A stretch of DNA of 64,000 bases from Copromyces sp. CBS 386.78 (GCA_030685235.1 MU839236.1:34304-98303); one strand, 5' to 3'. Shown: positions 11,186 through 22,860, counted from the first letter of the stretch. The notes: generated by a model not told the origin, from the letters alone. Program-made: numbers and translations.

Positions 11186-12519
11186 ATGAATGGGGAGGTG
11201 TGATGTGGTGGGTTACGATTTTTTTCGTGTTATGTGTATGATGGGTATGATATCAAGGACGGATGGTTTAAAAGTTTAGCGATGAATAGATTTGTGTTCA
11301 TCTAGGTGGTGGATGTCCTTTCCTCGTTGCTTATTCTGGTTTGTCTGGTTAGCTGGAAGAGTCTTTCCAGATGTTTGCTCATACCGATGGATGCCTTGGA
11401 CATGGTTGTCGAACAGCGGTGGATGTGTAGCAAAGGTACGGAGGAACTGGCCGTCAACTCGGGCCTTTGCGATGGAATCGGCGGTCTTCTTGTTGCGGCC
11501 GGCCGGAGCATCTTTAATGGCGACCTTGACTGAAACATGCGGCCGAGAGTAAGGTATCGGTCAGCCAAAGGAGTGGGATGAACGGTCCGAGGTGTTTATG
11601 GATTTGGTCAAGAGCCAGGTGATAGGATACCGACTTGTGTGCTCGGCGTTATTGCGCTAACGTTACTGAAGCAGATTCGCAGTGATCCGCTAATGGGTCA
11701 TGTTACCAGAACCTAGTTAGTATCTCGGTCATGATGCGGTGGGTGACGACGGGAAGGAGTAGCTCGGCGAAGAGGGGCATAAAGCACGATTCGAGAACCG
11801 CTTTCTTCTGGAGCAAGACAGCTCAACAAGATCCTTGACACTTCCTCTTCCTTTCTCCGGAGTGTTGTCCCGGAGGCCCGAGCACTGACGGTCGGACGTC
11901 AGACCCTACATCAAGGGAACTTCTCCGCTGCGGCCTCTCCAACTCCCAACGTTCAACCTTTCTCAGGCCGGAGAGCACGCGAGGATGGAGAGACGACGCG
12001 GACTTGATATCGACAACAAGGAGCTTCGCTGACTTCGGAGGCCGCCTCCATTTTTCACCGTCCTAGGACTGCACATTGAGTCGAGGAACTCGTGATCTGC
12101 TGCAAGAGCTCATCCCGGTCACTGACGTATTATTGTCAGCATCATGTTGTACTTGTCTCCCTGAAGCTCCTTCACTGCCCCAAGGTGGTCCAAGATGACC
12201 TCAGCTCATTAGTGTTCATCCGGGATGTGGGCATCCTCAACTTGACTCAAACCGCTACGTAGGCATACGCAGCTCCTCTTTCATCATCCAGACATATCCT
12301 ACATTGTCCCTATCTGATCCCTCCTCCCCCAGCCTCTTTCCTTGAACCTTTATTAGCCGTCTTCTCCCTTCGTATCTCCATCATCTATCTCACCTTTCGA
12401 ACACCATCCTCTTTTCCTATTACTCCTGCTCTCGCTTTCCAAGAAAGACAATCTCAAGCAAGAGGATCACATCACTCGCTACCAACCAAAACAAAAACAC
12501 CAAAGCCAAGCAAGCAAAA
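11186..12519. other. intergenic region
   Basis: About 1.3 kb between LeuRS and the GPI-protein gene. The last 250 bases are CT-rich, as in fungal core promoters just upstream of a start. A TGACTCA occurs at 12243. No gene recognised. Confidence 0.6.
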
Positions 12520-13564
12520 ATGCGTTCCTCAACTCTCCTCGCTGCTCTCGGCGCTGCCGGCCTCGTCGCCGCTCAAACCACTATTACCTCTTTGGTGCCA
12601 GTGAGCACCATTGTACTGAGCTCGCCGGCCTCAGTTTCTTCGAGTAAGTTTTCTTTCGTCCATTGTCCTTGCTCACTGCCTTTCCCCCTTCCCCTTGATC
12701 GTCATCACACTGGTATTTCTCCTTTATTACATCACAGCAGATATATCCCAACTGTTTCTTTGTTTTCGTCACAGCACCTCCCAACGAACCTCTCCAGTCT
12801 TGTCTAGACTCTTGCATGCTCCAATTCCCGTCATCACCACCACCTCGCGTTACAGCAAGCATTCCTCCGCCTGCGCCTGCGCCTGCTAGGGGGGGCCACG
12901 GGGGACGGCTGAATCGGGAATGGGGGGACACTCTGGTGGAGCGGGATAACATACATCTACCTCATCATCCGCATCAACCTCCTCCTCCTCCTCCGATAAT
13001 CACTTTCCCTCCGTTCCCTCCCCCGAGAGCGCCTATTCCTGTCCAGCCTCCTCGTCCTGTTCACTCGTTGCACCCCACCTTTCCCGAGGAGTGTGTGCAT
13101 GTGCATGGGTATGAAAGACGGAATGAGTGAGCATAAGCGGAAATCATGAGGAGCTCCCTCATATGCCTCCGCCTGCTGGTCATTCACCTACTCCTTGGGA
13201 TTTTAATTAAACTCGCCTCTTGAGCCACACATTCTCACTTTCCCTTCTTTACACCTTCTTTACACCTTCACTTAATATCTAATCCCCCTATAACCTATAA
13301 CCCTCAACTTCACCACACCATACTAATCATCATATCATTCACACAAAAGCCGTCGTGACAGTCACCCCCTCCGCCACCACCACCGGCACAACCACCACCG
13401 TCTTCTCCTCTCCCACCAGCAGCACTTCGAGCACCACCACTTCCACCTCCACCTCCACCTCCACGGTGTCTTCGGTGCCTAGCGCCGCGGCTGGCAAGGT
13501 TCCGTTGCAGGGCCCCGCGGTGGGATTGGGTGTTTTTGCGGCTCTGGGAATGGCTTTGCTGTGA
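12520..13564 (+). CDS. small GPI-anchored cell-surface protein (predicted)
   Basis: Exon 1 12520-12643 codes a signal peptide (MRSSTLLAALGAAGLVAAQ) and TTITSLVPVSTIV. Exon 2 13350-13564 codes a T/S-rich stretch and a C-terminal GPI-attachment signal (SAAAGKV, then the hydrophobic run GLGVFAALGMALL). The model gives 112 aa. Small T/S-rich proteins with both signals are common cell-wall or plasma-membrane proteins in ascomycetes and are usually O-mannosylated. The splice (GTAAGT donor, CACAAAAG acceptor, a TACTAAT near the acceptor) is phase-consistent, and each half is meaningless without the other. The intron would be 706 nt, about ten times the usual length here, so an extra small exon may be missed. 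Confidence 0.7.
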
Positions 13565-13973
13565 CTGTGAGATTGTTGTCATTTTTATTTCCTCGTTGTT
13601 GTTGCTGTTGGGTCTTGTCACGATTTCCTTTGTGTTGTTGTTCTGTCTTGTCTTGGAGGGTGATAATGGGTTTTGCGTTGCTCGTGCGCGGTCGGTGCTC
13701 GGTGGGTGGTTGGGGCTTTGTATAGGGTTGGGATTGGGATGGGGGGTGGTCGAGTTGTGTGACCGTGTGAACTGAGAAGGCAAGGAAGGCGTGTCGTTGT
13801 GTCGGTCAGTGAGGAGAAAGTGTTGGCGGCTTTATTGGGTGGGGGATAAAAGGGTAATGTTTCGATGTGAGGACTGTAGAGTGAGTGAAATAGAGGGTGG
13901 TGGAGTGGTAGTGGATATACATACAAATCATGATCCAACCATAACACACATGCCGTGCCTTGAGTATCAAGCG

Positions 13974-14168
13974 ACCCTTTTCATCATCAACTTTGATGAA
14001 GTTGAAGCAGATTTCTATCTATCTTATTGTTCATCCTTCTTCCCGCTCCTATTAAAAGGTATCGATCGACGAGTGAGATAAGGAAATTCGTAGCGGGAAG
14101 AAGCCCGGATGAACAATAAGATGGAAATAAATCTGCTTCAACTTTAAAGTTGATGAATGAAAAGGGTG
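13974..14168. repeat. long imperfect inverted repeat (hairpin, MITE-like)
   Basis: Left arm 13974-14047 and right arm 14092-14168 are reverse complements with a few substitutions and small indels. Shared blocks include ACCCTTTTCAT, AGTTGAAGCAGATTT, ATCTTATTGTTCATCC and CTTCTTCCCGCT. The loop is only 44 nt. The heptamer GAGTATC sits at 13962-13968 and again at 14169-14175. Short-loop fold-back structures like this are typical of non-autonomous DNA elements; no coding capacity is present. Confidence 0.85.
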
Positions 14169-14182
14169 AGTATCTATTCTAC

Positions 14183-14208
14183 TGTCTGTCTGTCTGTCTG
14201 TCTGTCTA
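14183..14208 (+). repeat. TGTC/CTGT tetranucleotide microsatellite
   Basis: About six consecutive CTGT units lie immediately downstream of the hairpin element. Confidence 0.85.
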
Positions 14209-14963
14209 TTGGTTGATGAGTACAAACGGGGGGAGGTAGTGCTGGTTTTCTTTGAGTGTTGTTGGGTTCTTTTCGTGTTGTTGGGTTCTTTGCGTGTTGT
14301 TGTTGGGAGATGGATGATTGAAGATATACATGGAGAGTGAGGCATTTAGCCAAGGTTGACAAGAGGATTTGACGAGGAGGTTGATTCAGGGTAATAACAC
14401 CAGGGAAGGTTAAAAGGTTGGGAGTGGTTGAGAGATGTTAAGAGGAGTCTGGGATTAGTTTCTAGACTAGAGAGCACGAGGGTGGTGGAGGAATAGGAGG
14501 GTATATGGAGGCACATCAACATCAAGCATGGGCATCAGGAAATGGGTGGTGATGATGGTTTCGGCGACCGTGGGCAGCGGTGCGGATAGCCGATGGAATG
14601 AAGCTTCCGTCGCAAAGAAGATATTTGTGAGGTGGAAGTTGAAGTTGTATGGTGATGGACAAGAAGAGGATGGATGAGGAGAAGCATGACGAGGCGTAAT
14701 TATGGATGGAGTATTTGTACATATACGAAAGGGTTAATAACGACTTGTCTTTTCTTTCAGTTATCTTTCGCTTATGGTAGTCTTCTCAAGATGTCAGAGC
14801 TTGTTCCGAAACCTCGCTTCGAACTGGTCGGAAAAAGATATGAGCAAGATGATCAATAGGTATTGATTCGAAAATGCAAAAGGAAAATAGTAGAAAGAAT
14901 TGAAAGATGGTTGCTCATCACAGACAGATGCAAGAACAAGAACTGCTAGCAAAACGTCTGTCC

Positions 14964-14969
14964 AAAAAA
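14964..14969 (-). terminator. RNA polymerase III terminator of tRNA-Trp
   Basis: A run of six T on the minus strand begins 10 nt after the tRNA 3' end, as expected for Pol III termination. Confidence 0.75.
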
Positions 14970-14979
14970 TGTTGTTGAA

Positions 14980-15051
14980 TGACCCCAACCCGATTTGAAC
15001 GGATAACCTTTCGATCTGGAGTCGAACGCGCTACCGTTGCGCCATGAGGCC
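14980..15051 (-). tRNA. tRNA-Trp (anticodon CCA)
   Basis: The 72-nt minus-strand sequence folds into a full cloverleaf. The acceptor stem is GGCCTCA/TGGGGTC with discriminator A, and the D stem is GCGC/GCGC. The anticodon stem TTCGA/TCGAA closes the loop CTCCAGA, which places CCA at the anticodon. A five-base variable loop is followed by the T stem ATCCG/CGGGT around TTCAAAT. It has no intron. A-box and B-box (GTTCAAATC) sequences are intact and a T6 terminator follows. Confidence 0.96.
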
Positions 15052-15771
15052 TTCCTTGTTGGATTGTTGGAAAGAAAGCGTACCGCAGGGGATTATGACG
15101 GAAAGTTGAATGAAACTTTGCAACAGGTGGGATCTGAATTCTTATTGTCACGAGCGTCGGTGAAAAAGGGCGTCGAAATTGGTGTAAGCAATGGTTGAAA
15201 ATATCTGTGCCCTGCCGTTCTAATGTTAGTCACTGAGGCTGACGGCATGCAGTGGCTTTGCAGTCTGCGCGGGCGGGCCACGTATCGACGGGAGGTCCGA
15301 GGAAAATACTGTGAAAAAAAAGTGACGCAGAGATACGGGGCTGACTGAAAGTTATATAGCGTAGACTTATACCCATTGTTACGGGAAGCGTACCATGGTG
15401 TAAATTACATTGACCCACCCCCACACTTTTGTTGCCCTTGCGGCCGCACGCTGCATGCGCCATCTGACATTTTGCCCCTCCAGTGCACTTCCATGTCCCG
15501 CTCCCGCTCGGCGCGCTGACTCTTTTTGTTGTTCCTCCGGTCTTTGGATTTGGTCTAGTTTCCCAACCCCAAACTCCCGCAAACCCGCTCAACCCACCCA
15601 GCCAGCATCCCCCGATTCTCCCATCGCCATCGCCATCACATCACATCACATCCATCCAACCGATCGATCGATCAATCAATCAATCGCTTCCAGCTTGACT
15701 TGCGACCTTGCGCCCATCAACTTCCTCCCCGCCCCCGCGAAACTTCAACAACAACCGAAAAGTAAAAGAAA
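15052..15771. other. upstream region of DPH3
   Basis: No gene recognised. The last 150 bases carry short ATC/CATCA and GATC/AATC microsatellites typical of Neurospora-type leaders. Confidence 0.6.
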
Positions 15772-16128
15772 ATGTCGGCGGCCGACGAAGAATACTCCAT
15801 CTACGACGAAGTCGAAATCGAAGACATGACGTACGACGCCGCCCTGCAAAGCTATACGTACCCGTGCCCGTGCGGCGACAAGTTCGAGATTGCGCTGGCG
15901 GACCTGCAGGATGGTCAGGACATAGCCGTTTGTCCGAGCTGCAGTTTGATGGTTAGGGTTATTTTTGAGGTTGTGAGTTTTGCCCTTTTTCTTTCTTTCT
16001 GGGGAGGGGGTGGGAGGAGGCGACGAAAATGGAAAGCGGTGGCTAATTAACGACCCTCAAAAAAAAAACAGGATAACCTCCCCAAGGCACCGGATGCCGC
16101 TGCTGCGCCTATTGCTGTTTCTGCTTAA
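15772..16128 (+). CDS. DPH3: Dph3/Kti11 CSL-type zinc protein (diphthamide synthesis, Elongator)
   Basis: Exon 1 15772-15972 and exon 2 16072-16128; 85 aa (yeast Kti11 is 82). The CSL zinc site is complete: CPCG at residues 32-35 and CPSCSLM from residue 54 give four cysteine ligands. [10 protein letters not shown] is the conserved N-terminal strand. Dph3 passes electrons to the Dph1-Dph2 radical enzyme in diphthamide formation on elongation factor 2 and, with Kti13, supports Elongator-dependent tRNA wobble modification. The intron starts at GTGAGT after VIFEV and ends in AACAG. Another possible donor lies three bases upstream; GTGAGT is the better consensus. Exon 2 encodes only the short tail ending PIAVSA. 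Confidence 0.95.
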
Positions 16129-17420
16129 ACGGTGGACTGGACTATAAAGTCGGAAGAGAAGAGAAATAGGAAATGGCGCATAGGGGTCTGCGAACGGTTC
16201 GAACCGCTCACGATTCCTCGATGCCGACCGAGGTCGAGGTCAAGGGCTAGATCAACACGCGACCACGACCACAATGTGACAAGACAAGAAGCTGATTGAT
16301 CGCTTGCTTTGTCGAGCCCAGACGGCCCGGTCCACGCCAACGAAATCAACTCAACTCATCAGTCGACCGACCGATCCATTGATTGCCCTCTCGACCATGC
16401 GAACGAACGATCCGCACTCACTCGGCCGTCATGACACCTCCAGCTCAACCGACTCGACTCGACTCGACTCGATTCTTGGAACAACTCAACTCGACCTCGG
16501 CAAGAAAGTAAAACAGTGCCGCCCGCCCGGCCGCCGGCCGCCGGTGGTATCGAAGATCGACCAACATGTTTCGCGCTACAGGCGGGGGTGTTCGAACAAA
16601 GAAAGCCCCAAGATAACAGACGATCGTGCTGTTTGTTGATGACGAGAAGAAGATTGGAAGGACAGGAACAACGTTTTCTACATACATCGGAGAACTTGAC
16701 AACCCGTTCTGTCAGCGGGGAAAAGCCGACCGGCATATAAGGAAGCGACTCATCGATCGACACCCTAGTTTTGTGCCCCCCGTGGCTTGATTGCGACCAT
16801 GTACTTTTGGCGGTTGAGATGTGAGTTTCAAATTAAACAATGGGTACAGGCGTTTTTGGTTGGGTTGGCGTGGGACATTAAAAGTTTTGAAAGAGGGTTG
16901 ATTTTGGAGAGGGGGTGCTCGGTGGCTTCAATCGGTCCGCTGGATGTGTCTTAGGTGTGGTATCGATAGCGTGCGACGGAGGCAGACAAGCTTGATCGAA
17001 CCTATGGCACTTGAACTGTACACAGGCGTTGGAAATCAACTGGAGATCTACAATGGAAGTGTTGATCTGCAAGTGTTTCGGCTGTTGAATGCATTTGGAC
17101 CGGGCAGTTGAGAGGTTCATGTCTCGAACTTTATACCAAACAGGAAACCACCAGGGGCAATGAGAGTTGTAAAAATTGATTCAAGTTTCAAACATTCCCG
17201 TCTGCTATGGGAAGCTTGCCATGACTAATAATGATATGCTGTGTCTACTTTGCAGACCCATTTATTTCCCTTTTCCCGGGCAGCGTTAATGTAGATAGAA
17301 TAAGGTATACTCATACTTCCTACAACAAACAGACCGTATAAAGCCCGCCACAATCCCATCTCGTCGACATACCTTAGGTAACCCTATCCAGATTCCAGTC
17401 GACTCTCTCCCGTCTCCCGT
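16129..17420. other. intergenic region with short repeats
   Basis: Contains a GACTC pentamer run (about 16448-16471) and a GC-rich CCGCCGGCC patch (about 16526-16545). No gene recognised. Confidence 0.6.
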
Positions 17421-17693
17421 TTATTCCTCCTCCTCCTCCTCACAATTTTCGAGTCGTATAATTTCTGCCTCGATTTCATCCAGGAGCTGGAGTTCATCTT
17501 CATCCCTCGCATGTCCCATCAGCTCTTCAATTCGGTTCAACGCACGGCAAAGCCTTAGCTTTGCTCTCAACTCATCAAACCCTATCTCCCTCCCGTCTCC
17601 ATCCCTAGTATCCCTATCCCTATCCCTATCCCCCGCATCACAATTCACATCCCTATCAACACCAACAGTCCCAGTCTCAGCCATCACCTCCAT
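17421..17693 (-). CDS. possible small acidic helical protein, doubtful
   Basis: A 90-codon frame starting 44 nt after the stop of the Whi2-like gene on the same strand. The first half (DRDRDRD) comes from a CCCTAT-type repeat. The second half, FDELRAKLRLCRALNRIEEL and onward to an EEEEEE end, reads as a charged amphipathic helix pair. It may be a real small gene, part of the neighbour's 3' UTR, or an alternative 3' exon. I do not recognise it. Confidence 0.3.
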   Translation of the reverse strand: MEVMAETGTVGVDRDVNCDAGDRDRDRDTRDGDGREIGFDELRAKLRLCRALNRIEELMGHARDEDELQLLDEIEAEIIRLENCEEEEEE

Positions 17694-17737
17694 CTTGATA
17701 CCTCCTCTCTACCCACTTCAAGCTCCCCAGGTTGCTG

Positions 17738-19520
17738 CTAACCACCCAAAAACCCCCTCCTCTCATTCCTCCTCCTCTCACTACTCAACGCGTCAAGCTT
17801 CACCGCCACCAGACAACATTCCACACTAGCTTTAGCCGAGTTCGGGTTCGGGTTTGCATTTTGGTTTTGGTTTTTGTCGTCAACAGACTGTATACGTAGC
17901 CGCCACTGGCCGGTTTTGATGATCCATTCGTCGCCGCCCAGGTGTGAAGTTGGTACCGTTGCAACGCCAAAGGGCGGATTGGAGTCGAGGCGTCGTCGTT
18001 TGCGGGGGTTTTCAACAACAGCTGGTGATTGTTGCTTTTGGTGTAAGGGGTACGTGTTGAGGTTGGAGATGGACATGGACATGGAATTGGGTGATTCAGC
18101 TGTTAGAACTAGGGGACCGCCGCCGGCTGATGATGAGGGGACGGATGGGACGGATAGGACGGCGGTGCCGGGGGTGTTGATGATGGTAGTTTCGTTTACG
18201 GGTAATGATGGGTAGGTATTTTGATTAGGAGAGTCGTCTGGCGTCCAGGGTTGGCCGTCTAACGTTATGCTTGCGTCGGGGTCGAGGTTGACGCGGACGA
18301 GGTCTTGGCTTAAAGGAGGAGTATTTCCCGGCGTGGGCGGTTCGCTGCTTCTCCCTCCTTTGGCCATTAGTAGTCCCAACGGTTGCGTAGAAGAGGGTAA
18401 GTTGAGCTTGGTAGCGACGAGCTCGAACAGTTTCGCAACTCTCGCCTTGATGTCCTTGAAGAACTCGGCTCGGACTTCCTTCCCCCCAGGTCCAAAGTGT
18501 AACCGCGTGCCTTCTTCGCCGATTTCGAGAACGAGTTCCATCGGCTTATCATCCACATACGGTCTGGCATAATTCACCCATCCCGCTAACGGGTCTCCAA
18601 CAACCGGCTCGTTCACCACTGATATCCCGCTTTTCAAGATGTCTCTCAACCTCAACACAATCTCCTCCCGTCCCCTCGCCTGATTGAACCCCTTCTCATG
18701 CGGAATCAACCTTTGCTCCAGCCCCTTGAAGTTGAAATACCTGCAATCCCTCAACAACTCCTGGCGATGCGACTCATCCCTTATCTTGACGGGGTACCCC
18801 CTCAGCATATGCAGCAGTTCCTCAAAGATATCTGCGCTGCGGTTCGGGGCGCTGGGCGGCACTATCGACGGCGGCCGAATCAACCCCTCCCGATCCAACC
18901 CGGGGAACAGATCCTCGGGATTGGTGAAAAAGATGGCGAACCCGAGCGTGAAAAAGTTGGGCGTGTTTCCGGGTCCAGAAAGCGAGAAGATGTCCCGCGG
19001 AACCTGGAACGGAGTGGAGCCGATGGTGATGTGGATGGGTTCCTCGAAGAGCTGGGAGATGAGTTTGGGTAGCGAGTAGAACTGGGCGTCGGCGAAGAGA
19101 CGGACGAAATGGGTGGCGTCCCGGGGCCGGACGTGGTAGCCCTGGAGGTGCAGGGAGATGTCTTTGAAGGTGACGGGGTCGCGGTCGATATAGAGGGTGC
19201 GGATGGCGGTGGAGGGGTCTTGGCCGGCGTCAGAGGCTTGTTTTAGTTGGCAGAGGAAGTACTGGGAGAAGTAGGAGGGGGCTGATACCACAGTCAGTGT
19301 TTTGTCTTGTTTTGAACAGAGGGTTGGACAGTGACACACCATCGGAAGATAATGATGCTCCGGATAGCTTGAATAGCTCGGAGCCGATCTGTATGGGAAA
19401 GACTCGCTCATGGGGAAGAATATTGGGTATGTGAACGATCCGTTGATGTGTAGAGGCTGAGAAGGAGGACACGCCGTGTTCAGCATTTCGAGGGTGAACA
19501 TCACCCCCTGAGCTGGCCAT
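17738..19520 (-). CDS. Whi2-like BTB/POZ-fold stress and growth regulator
   Basis: Exon 1 19520-19340 and exon 2 19281-17738; 574 aa. The BTB-like fold runs from about residue 30 (HERVFPIQIGSELFKLSG) through the spliced junction to APSYFSQYFLCQLKQ, then VTFKDISLHLQGYHV. A second similar module begins EEPIHITIGSTPFQVPRDIF. The C-terminal block EWIIKTGQWRLRIQ..ECCLVAVKLDALSSERRRNERRGFL is the conserved end of the fungal Whi2 family. Yeast Whi2 acts with the phosphatases Psr1/Psr2 in the general stress response and nutrient-linked growth arrest. The 58-nt intron (GTGTGT..ATCAG) joins two frames and restores the BTB strand; reading straight through upstream instead gives unlikely sequence. Assignment to Whi2 rather than another fungal BTB protein is by motif memory. 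Confidence 0.82.
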
Positions 19521-21039
19521 TGTTGTTGCTTGCAGATGATTATGACTTGAAGAAGCTCATTGTCCGTGATTGGTGGAGGTTGCAAGTATTACAAAGTGAG
19601 CTTCTTGGACAAGTAGAAGTCGTGATCTCCAGGCGCGAACAGTAAGTACTTGGAACTTCAGAAATGGAAGATGAAAATGGTGATGAGAAATGGAATGCTT
19701 CACGGATCGTCAACGACCATGGTTTATTATAGAGTATGATGCAACCGCGCTTTACATGTGAGGGTAGGTAGGTATGTTTAAGAGAGAGAGAGATCGTAGA
19801 GGTAGTATTAAAATTCCCGTCTTGCCTCCGGGTCGTCGTTGCAGTGAAAGAAGCTCAATTCCAGCCGGAAAGAGGCATAGCGCCCATACTCTATCGTAGG
19901 TGTGGCCGAGTGGCTGAATGGTGGCCCTTGCGGTTATCTCCCCGTTAAAGTCTAGTGTACTAATGACCCGCAGCGCTTAATAACAGCGGGCCGTCGGTCA
20001 TGGATCAGCTGTCAGTGTGGCTTGGCCAGCTGTCCACTCCCTTCTGTCAGGTACGTACCACTTCCTGTGCAGCAAACACAAACGGAAGCAGGGCATGTCA
20101 GATCTCACCTGCTTCGATCTTGGGGTCGGGATGGTGATTGATTGCTTGCATGCATTGGGCTTCAAGCCACTCCCGGTCTCAATCCTTGATAATCGGCGCG
20201 CCCATTTCTGGGAGGGAGAGGCTTGTCGCAGAGCAATCTATGTGCTGGATTCCGGGGACGTTGGAATCACTGCGATTGGGCCAATGCTGTGGAGGGGGAT
20301 CTATCCCAAACAACCGACATGCGCTTTTTGACGATGGGTGTCGGGTGATGAGCTGTAGCCCCTGCTGGCTGAGGTGCTCATGAGTGAGAGCATGGGTTCA
20401 TGAGGAGGAGGAGAAGCCGAGCAACTCCAAGTTGGGTGCAGTGGGATAAAGAGGAAGGAAGGTCCCAAGAGAAGTCCAGTGAGGATGGCAGAAGCATCGT
20501 TCTCTCTCTCGCTGGCTCCTTCCTGTTTCTGCCCACCTTCTCACCTTCCGGGTTTTGTCATTCGACTGGCGAGATAAGAGCAGGGACCAAATGGAAAACA
20601 CCCGACGCGGAGTGGTTGGCAGGTACGAATCGAAAATCTTCTCGATGTTGACCGGGCTTGCCACCACTGACGGCGCACCACTGGCATCGTCATTCAGGCT
20701 TCGGCAACGGCTAACTGCTTCCGCCACAGCACCAAACACTCGCCCAACATGGATGGACCAGACCAAGTCAAACGGTGATAAATAAGGGACTCCTTGATCA
20801 TTTCAACGTTTGATGCTCTCTTATAGCCGGTATCATGGGCTTGTCAGCAGCGTCAGGTGGCCAAAGCTACGGATTCCTGCCTCAGGAGAAGAGACATAAT
20901 GGCTTTGTGAGATTAACGAAGCAAAGGCGGGCAAACAATGCCATTGCAGAGTAGAAACTCTATACCTTATCAGTCCATCACTACCTGTTCCCTCTGTCCC
21001 AATCTATATGTTCCCAGAACCAACATCCTTAATCCCAAC
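19521..21039. other. intergenic region with a tRNA-like fragment
   Basis: About 1.5 kb between the divergent Whi2-like and coiled-coil genes. Frames of 80-120 codons here lack protein character. A tRNA A-box-like fragment is listed separately. Confidence 0.6.
19891..19940 (+). pseudogene. tRNA 5'-half-like relic (Ser/Leu type), weak
   Basis: GGTGTGGCCGAGTGGCTGAA resembles the acceptor/D-arm and A-box of a serine or leucine tRNA. No anticodon stem, T arm or B-box follows in the next 100 bases, so it is at most a truncated copy. Confidence 0.35.
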
Positions 21040-22860
21040 ATGTCTAAAAGTCAGATAGACCACGCAAAGGTGGTCTCGGACCTCTTCCAAGACATCATCA
21101 CGCATACTTCCTACGAGAAGCTCAAGGGCATTTCCGACCAAAATGCAGAGCTGCACGACAAGATCAAAAAGCTCACCACAGCTTCCGAGATGAACCTCGA
21201 AACTCTTCACAACACCAAAGCAAAACTGGACAAAGCATACCAAGACCTCCAAGAGAAGGACGAGCAGGTCCAGTCCCTTCGGGGGGAGGCCGATCACCTT
21301 GGTTCAACAATCGCCGCCAAAACACATGAGCTCAACGAAAGGGCCCAAAGCATGGCCAGGGCCGAGGATGAACTGAGAAAGGCGAGACTCGAGATCGACC
21401 TTCTCAGTGCAAGTCTCGAGGAAGAACGCAAAAAGACCAAAGAGAAGGCAGCCGTCGAGCAAGAATTGGACATGATCAGAAACCATCTGGACCATTACAA
21501 GCAAGAGCTCACGAGATTGGAGAAATTCTCGATGCCGTTGGAGCGTACACAGGTGGAAGACATGTAAGCTATTGCCCCCCCAATTTTATATCTCCTAAGT
21601 TCATGAGGCTGACTGATAACGTTGGGACCCAGAGCCAACCGCTTCACCAAGATCTTCGCCCGCGCCTGCGACCTAGCCAAAAAATTCTTCGGAGTGAACC
21701 TCCCTGATGCTTCGTTAGCCAACGCCACATTGTGGGATCAGCTGAAGAAGCATAACATCGTCCACCAAGCCCGAATCCCATTGCCCCTGTCCAACACCCT
21801 CGCCGCCAAGCAGATGCGCAGCGTCGCTGTTCTAGCTGTCATTTATGCTGAGCTGAAGAAACACGTCTTCCAGCCAACGTATCTGTTTGAGGACCCTCGG
21901 GCCAACGACGAGTTTACGGGATTACTCAAGACCATGGATCCCGCCAAAGAGGCCTATTTGCGCTCTGTGCTTCTTGGGTCCATTGACAAGGACATATGGA
22001 AGGAGAAGGTCAAGGCCAAGGTAGCGACGGTGAAAGCCAGTGTGGATGACCGCGTCGGGCCGTTGTTGTCAGAGCCAGAACGGGTGCGCTTCAGGGACCA
22101 TCTGGACCGTTTTTGCAGAAAGGTTTGTCACCATTGGCATTACATGCAGAAACTGGAGGACAAGGTACACTACTCGGCTGACGACTGGGTAGTACCGGGC
22201 TCGGGGGGTGCCTACCGCCTACTTCCTTTGTCATCCATGGTTGTGGTAGGCGAGGAGGAGCTACCCGATGAGACGTATCCCGGCGAGTATCCCGAAAGTC
22301 CCAGGCAAAACTATTCGCTCATGGGAAACGGGCAGTCATCATCCCCCGTCATGTCGTGCTCAAACGTCACTTTTACTCACGACATCGATAGGCTATCGAC
22401 CTCACCATCACCGTCCAGGTCAAGAACCAGAAGGCTCACCATGGCATCAACGGCGGCTGCCGCCACAGCTGGCGTCAGCACTTCAGCCGGGCCTGGTGGT
22501 GATCTCTTGAGCGTTGTCTGGCCGGCCTTCCACATTGACCCATGTACATCAGAAGAAGAGGTCCAGATGATCTCACCAGGCTATGGAGTCTGCGAGAGTC
22601 AACTCAAGATGGCCAGGGAGGAGGAGGCTGCTTGCTCGACTGGCACACATGGCACGGCCAGGCAGAGTCGAAGATGCCGGGGCATGTCGTCCGCCGCTAC
22701 CAAAAATAGGACTAGGGAGATGTCACGACATGGAGCTGGTGGTGATGATGGTGACCAGCAAGACGGAGGAGGGTTTGAGCATGGTTGCGAGTCTACGCTT
22801 TCATCTTTCTTGAATGCAGGTCAATCAGAGTTGAGTATTGGGTCAAGGAGAGGTTGGTAG
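21040..22860 (+). CDS. coiled-coil protein, fungal-specific, unknown function
   Basis: Exon 1 21040-21563 and exon 2 21633-22860; 583 aa. Residues 1-170 form a long heptad-like coiled coil (YEKLKGISDQNAELHDKIKK, AEDELRKARLEIDLLSASLE). The second exon opens with an alpha-helical domain (ANRFTKIFARACDLAKKFFG, LPLSNTLAAKQMRSVAVLAV, FQPTYLF) that recurs in filamentous ascomycete proteins of unknown role, sometimes labelled MEI5-like. The last 170 residues are S/T-rich and disordered. The 69-nt intron (GTAAGC, CTGAC branch, CCCAG) is phase-consistent and yields DIANRFTK. An in-frame ATG further upstream (20938) exists; MSKSQID at 21040 is chosen because it directly precedes the coiled coil. Confidence 0.75.

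Larger units (their letters stand above)
13565..14963. other. intergenic region with hairpin element and microsatellites
   Basis: No gene recognised. It holds the long inverted repeat at 13974-14168, a TGTC tetramer run just after it, and GT-rich DNA up to the tRNA gene. Confidence 0.6.

Noticed and set aside
720..13000. CRISPR-like arrays
   Set aside because: The only regular repeats are microsatellites and tandem duplications; there are no spaced repeats, and the genome is eukaryotic.
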